Assembly (NCBI RefSeq): GCF_964275005.1
Contig: NC_092698.1
Location: 25,329,447-25,393,446, forward strand
DNA from: Diadema setosum
Taxonomy: Eukaryota; Echinodermata; Echinoidea; Diadematoida; Diadematidae
DNA: 64,000 nt
Direction: 5' to 3'
The notes beneath the pieces are model-generated. The model saw only the letters and a list, made by a program, of their open reading frames with translations. It was not told the DNA's origin and did not search any database. The position numbers and the translations under genes were made by a program. This document shows, in pieces, positions 60,049 to 64,000 of this stretch (its first letter is position 1; every line of letters starts with the position of its first letter).

Positions 60049-62610
60049 TGCATATTTGCTAGCCATAATACATCATTTTACGGTCCATTTCTGAGGCATT
60101 TGGACGGGGATGGGTATACCAAGGTAGCAAATTTGTTCAAGAGCGTCAACATCATGCCAGTATGCATTTAAGGATTGTGTTTCACGCATCGCAGTTGGCC
60201 ATCTTGTACACACTCTGTGTTATTATCAACTTCGACGATTTGTGCTCAATTCAATTCAATTCATTTTGTTTTCACTCAAAAGAGCTCAGTTTCCGGTGTA
60301 ACTGGTTATGAAATGTTTGTACTTCGTACAATTTCAAAGCGCTGAGTCGAACGCAAATGTGCTCCCTTCCCTCACCTGTTGCCCAGTCATCTTTAAAAAC
60401 GTATTTGTCCTGATGATGTCATAATTATTATCCGTGAAATACTGAATTAAAGTGAGTGCTTATAGTATTTTCGCAATCCATTTTAGCATCCCCCCCCCCC
60501 CCCCCCCCCCCCCTGTTTGGGGTATTAGAAAAGATGTGAGAATAATTCCGGTGAAAATAGCATGAAAGATTGACTTGACGTCAAAAATAATCAAACTAAT
60601 CAGAGGAAATTCAAAGCTTATCAAATCGTATCATTCCTGCCCAGGCTCAGTGAGTCAAGCTGAAAAAAAAAATCAAAACAAAACAAAACAAAAAACAAAA
60701 AAAGGGGAGGGGGTGGGTCGTGGGGGGAATGGATGTTGAGCGTGTGTTTATTGTATGCCAACGATGCCAACTCAGAGGGCGTCGTCTTAATTATGTCGGC
60801 AATAATTCTGTTGCTAATGTACACAACGTCCAGTATCCAACGTTCGATCTGAGAGTTCTGTTCCGATTTTTGTAAGTAAATTACTGCCTATGCCAAGTCA
60901 GATAAGCGCGTTGAGGGTCAGTTTCACGAGTAGTACAATTTAATTTTACATGAATTTCTTAAAACTGTAGGATATTCAATTCGTCTGGATAAAACAAGAG
61001 ATATGCCAACACTGGTAATTGAACTTTGATACTACCCGTCTCTTGCCGTACGACCGGACCGACACGTACATGTTTGTGTTAGCGTATAGACTACTTTGAA
61101 TGCTTGTAGATCTAGATCTTTACGAGCTCCATGCTGCGTGCGCTGGCCACTGCATGAGCTGGTGTACTTTTAATACACTGGCTGCCTGTCCTCACTAAGA
61201 ATACTTACGAACTCGTGATGGACGTCATAGGGAAATAGCATTGTTGAAATCTTATATCCAGATGTCGTACTGGTTTTATAGGCTATAGGCCTAGACAAGT
61301 CTTCTTAAGTCTGGATTCTAATTATAAATTGAGGAGGGCCAGGGCCCCGAGCCGGGGTTAGTTTCTTATTTTAATAGAGTGTCTACGTTAGTTAGATAGA
61401 TCTAGATTCTAATACTAACGTTAGACTATAGATCTACGTTTGTATCTTTCTGTCTATGAAACTACAATCAAACTACAATGTAGGGTCTAGAACTCTATAC
61501 GTGTAGCATGAAGAAGCCGACAATCATAAAAAAATATGTGATCTGCTGCAACAGTGCCAAGGCTCAAGCAAGAATAATCCGCAAACCACATGTAATGTAA
61601 TGAGCCCCCAAAATACGTAGAACTAACGTACAAAATGTATGATTGATGGAGATATCTTGTATGGTAGCTCTACTACACATCGACCACCCTTTTTTAAACC
61701 GACCACGTAGTTTTGGCGCATAGAAAGCTTACGTAGTACGCACTGCACTGCGCGCAGAGCACAAAAAATGTATTGGCTTTGACTGTTGATGAGGATGTGT
61801 GGGAAAACATGAAAATTCACTGGTCATTAATGGTTTTAATCAAGGACAAAATTTTGAATGAATATTTTAACTGAATCGTAATGTAATGTCAATGCATTTT
61901 CTAAAAATCTTTGTACAACACGGTGTTCAATACAACTCGGTTTGTGTGCACTGTCAATGCAAAAACAGCGGTCGATCTAAAAAAGGAGCGGCACCGCAGG
62001 GAGCTGAAAAGAGGCCACGCAAGTTCAATGGCGATATTTTTGCACTGAAACTTTGAATTGAAAAGGGAACAACAGCATTTGATAGTGCTGGATTTTCTCA
62101 ATCACATAGGTCAAGTTTTTATGTGAATTTCAGTGTTAAATATTCTTATCAAGCAAATGAAAATTAGGCAGTCATGAGTAGTACATGTACACCGTAGGTC
62201 CAACCATAGGTATTCAGATGCACTGAAGCGATGACAGCAGATGGTTTGCTGTAAACACAATTGTATCAAGCAATTCAAATCACTCACATGGGATCTGTGA
62301 TGTGTTCTACAATCTTAGGTTGCTAGATTTACAGTAACTCTATATGTATGTTATCAAGTGTTGTAGACCGGTAGGGCCTTCAGTAATACAATCATCCAAA
62401 ATGGTTGTAAATGTGTATAGAATTCTAGACTCTAGTGAGTAGTGTGTTTTGGAACGTTGATAGAAGCATTTCTGTACAACATGTAGCTGCAGCCTTTTTC
62501 TGCATCTGCATCAGCCCATGCATCATGGGCTGACTGATGCGCTTACCTTAGCTTAGTCTGTATTTTGCTCAATGTTTCATTCAGTGAATACAGTCTACTC
62601 TCAAACATTG
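60049..62610. other. Intergenic, with poly-C tract
   Basis: A retroposon-tail remnant (CAATTCAATTCAATTC) lies at 60247-60262, and AGATCTAGATCT near 61110. No gene is seen. Confidence 0.55.
60490..60513. repeat. Poly-C tract, 24 bases
   Basis: Uninterrupted C run. Confidence 0.95.
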
Positions 62611-62614
62611 TTAA

Positions 62615-62994
62615 AGGGATGGTACAGTATTGGTGGAGATGGGAATTGGGCTTTTAACTTTTTGCGAGATACCAAGAAAACACTTATTAAATAGTACAGA
62701 GCATACCATTTTAAGAGGAATTCAAAGTTTATTTGATAAAAATCAGGTTTGGAATGACTGAAACATCCAAAAACAAAGTAAAACAAAGCGATTGTAATAA
62801 AGTGTGGGTCCCACACTTATTAGAATCGCTCTGTTTTGGATATCTCAGCCATTTCAAAACCAATTTTCATCAAATAAACGTTGAATTCCTCATGGAATTA
62901 CATGCTCTTTCATATTTCATAAAGGGTTTCTCATTATCTCACAAAAAATGTTAGAAACCTTTAATTAGGTTTCAACCAAAACTATACGATCCCT
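62615..62994. mobile_element. TTAA-flanked foldback element (piggyBac-type MITE)
   Basis: Flanked by TTAA at 62611-62614 and 62995-62998. It starts AGGGATGGTACAG and ends with the inverse of AGGGATCGTATAG. Complementarity extends, with mismatches, through both arms to a perfect centre AGTGTGGGTCCCACACT at 62801-62817. A 380-bp near-complete palindrome. Two open frames, one on each strand, give similar proteins because they read the two arms; neither is a gene. Confidence 0.92.
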
Positions 62995-63039
62995 TTAAGC
63001 TATTAAACCAATTAGTAGTGAAATAATTACATTGTACAT

Positions 63040-63250
63040 GTACCGTAGTTATACTATAGGTAAACTCGGCCCCCAGCACGCGCGTTACTACTAGCTGTAA
63101 TGTGGGCGCAGGGGCCGAGTTTACCTACGTATAACTACGGTACAGTACCGTACATGTAGTTATGGGTAAACTCGGCATAGCGAGTAAATTGGCCACTTGT
63201 AATGAGGGTGCAAGGGGCCGAGTTTACCTGTTTTGGCCGAGTCTACCCAT
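63040..63250. repeat. Inverted repeat with GGTAAACTCGGCC arms
   Basis: 63040-63073 (GTACCGTAGTTATAC through GGTAAACTCGGCCCC) is inverted at 63111-63143 with one indel/mismatch. A second, related half follows: GGGTAAACTCGGC at 63164 and GGGGCCGAGTTTACCT at 63214-63229. TGTAATG.GGG.GCA motifs recur in parallel at 63096 and 63198. Confidence 0.85.
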
Positions 63251-64000
63251 AAATATGTTCAAACTTACACTGTAAACTGCTGTCATGACTGCACATGCAT
63301 GCAGTGTAACTGTTGTATGTTGAATTTAGTTTCGAGTCTATGAAATCATGTTTTGTTGTCATTTTAAAGTGGAAAAGTATATTAAGGGATGGAAGTGAAA
63401 AAGTTCACTTTATTCAAAGTCACACATTACTAAATAGTAAACTGTGACCGGCAAGCTTTTTTTCATTACAATGTATGAAACGTTGGACCAAGTCTGCATG
63501 TAACCTGTTGAGGACAGGCTGATTTTCCTACAACATGCATCTCCCATAGACGTCTGCCCAAGTATACTCGGGACTCGTCATCAACGGGTTAAGGAATATC
63601 AAATCATGTTGGGAAATGTGTTCTGAAGATTCTAGGTCATTGAAAAGTGCTCTTTACATTTTTTTTTTTTTTTAACTGTGATTTAAAAAAAAAAGATATT
63701 ATTGTATGAATGTACATTGTACCTCTTTCAAAAACATTACTTTGTGACTGTATTCTCCCCCCCCCCCCCCCCCCCCCCCCCGCACAAGGAACCTGGTAGG
63801 GTGGGACATCCAATTACCGGACGCTTTTTTTCGTGGCTTTGATTTCCGTACTCAGTGGATGAAATTTCGGCTAAAAATAACACCACTTATTCACAGACTC
63901 CTGGAAATTACGAATTCAGCCAACTTATGTCAATTCTTCGTTCCAGTTTTTAGAAAATATGCTTCAAACATACCCCTCTAAAAATAGTTGTTTTTTGCGC
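63251..64000. other. Intergenic, no gene seen
   Basis: AT-rich with a T-run near 63659 and the poly-C tract below. No coding signal. Confidence 0.5.
63757..63781. repeat. Poly-C tract, 25 bases
   Basis: Uninterrupted C run, the second within 3.3 kb. Confidence 0.95.

Noticed and set aside
62601..62954. Two similar small proteins, one on each strand
   Set aside because: They are translations of the two complementary arms of the TTAA-flanked foldback element.

Overview
This is a eukaryotic, repeat-dense, AT-rich window. It has no operons, rRNA or functional tRNA genes, and one convincing protein-coding gene. The organism is most likely a marine invertebrate deuterostome, probably a sea-urchin-like echinoderm. 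The reasons are the peptide-GPCR type, the abundance of short terminal-inverted-repeat (TIR) elements built from internal tandem units, the tRNA-derived SINE, and a resemblance of the GTTCGTTATTCCGAAG repeats to echinoderm intron and intergenic sequence. That resemblance is from memory, and no search was possible.

The gene is a class A (rhodopsin-like) G-protein-coupled receptor at 19919-21019 on the plus strand. Its seven-helix coding region lies in a single exon that begins just after a good splice acceptor at 19892-19893. The NPVVVY motif in TM7 (NPxxxY spacing), the ERY box and the helix-3 signature point to the bombesin/GRP, endothelin and related neuropeptide receptor branch. An AU-rich ATTT repeat and two AATAAA signals lie in the presumed 3' UTR. 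Upstream exons, if any, were not identified. A TATA/CpG-rich segment near 14.2 kb is only a speculative promoter.

The rest is non-coding. At 0-8 kb there are microsatellites, a 34-bp perfect palindrome at 2627-2660 and a TIR element at 7817-8133. At 8.5-19 kb there are foldback elements, a degenerate tandem repeat, retroposon tails and a SINE nested in a second foldback family. At 19.2-19.35 kb, about 0.55 kb upstream of the receptor exon, two perfect palindromes abut. At 23.5-24.1 kb there is a degenerate minisatellite. At 33.8-34.8 kb a ~180-bp tandem array carries a foldback insertion whose 8-bp target duplication and empty sites can be read directly. At 35.6-51.2 kb there are hAT-like, TA-flanked and other TIR elements, several nested. 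At 62.6-63.2 kb there is a TTAA-flanked foldback element and a separate inverted repeat.

The strongest non-genic signal is the GTTCG foldback family: six copies in 43 kb. Each arm is built from reiterated self-complementary units. The family has two distinguishable ends and conserved unique spacers that give it a polarity. It carries no transposase, so it looks like a non-autonomous element whose read-through transcripts would form long hairpins.
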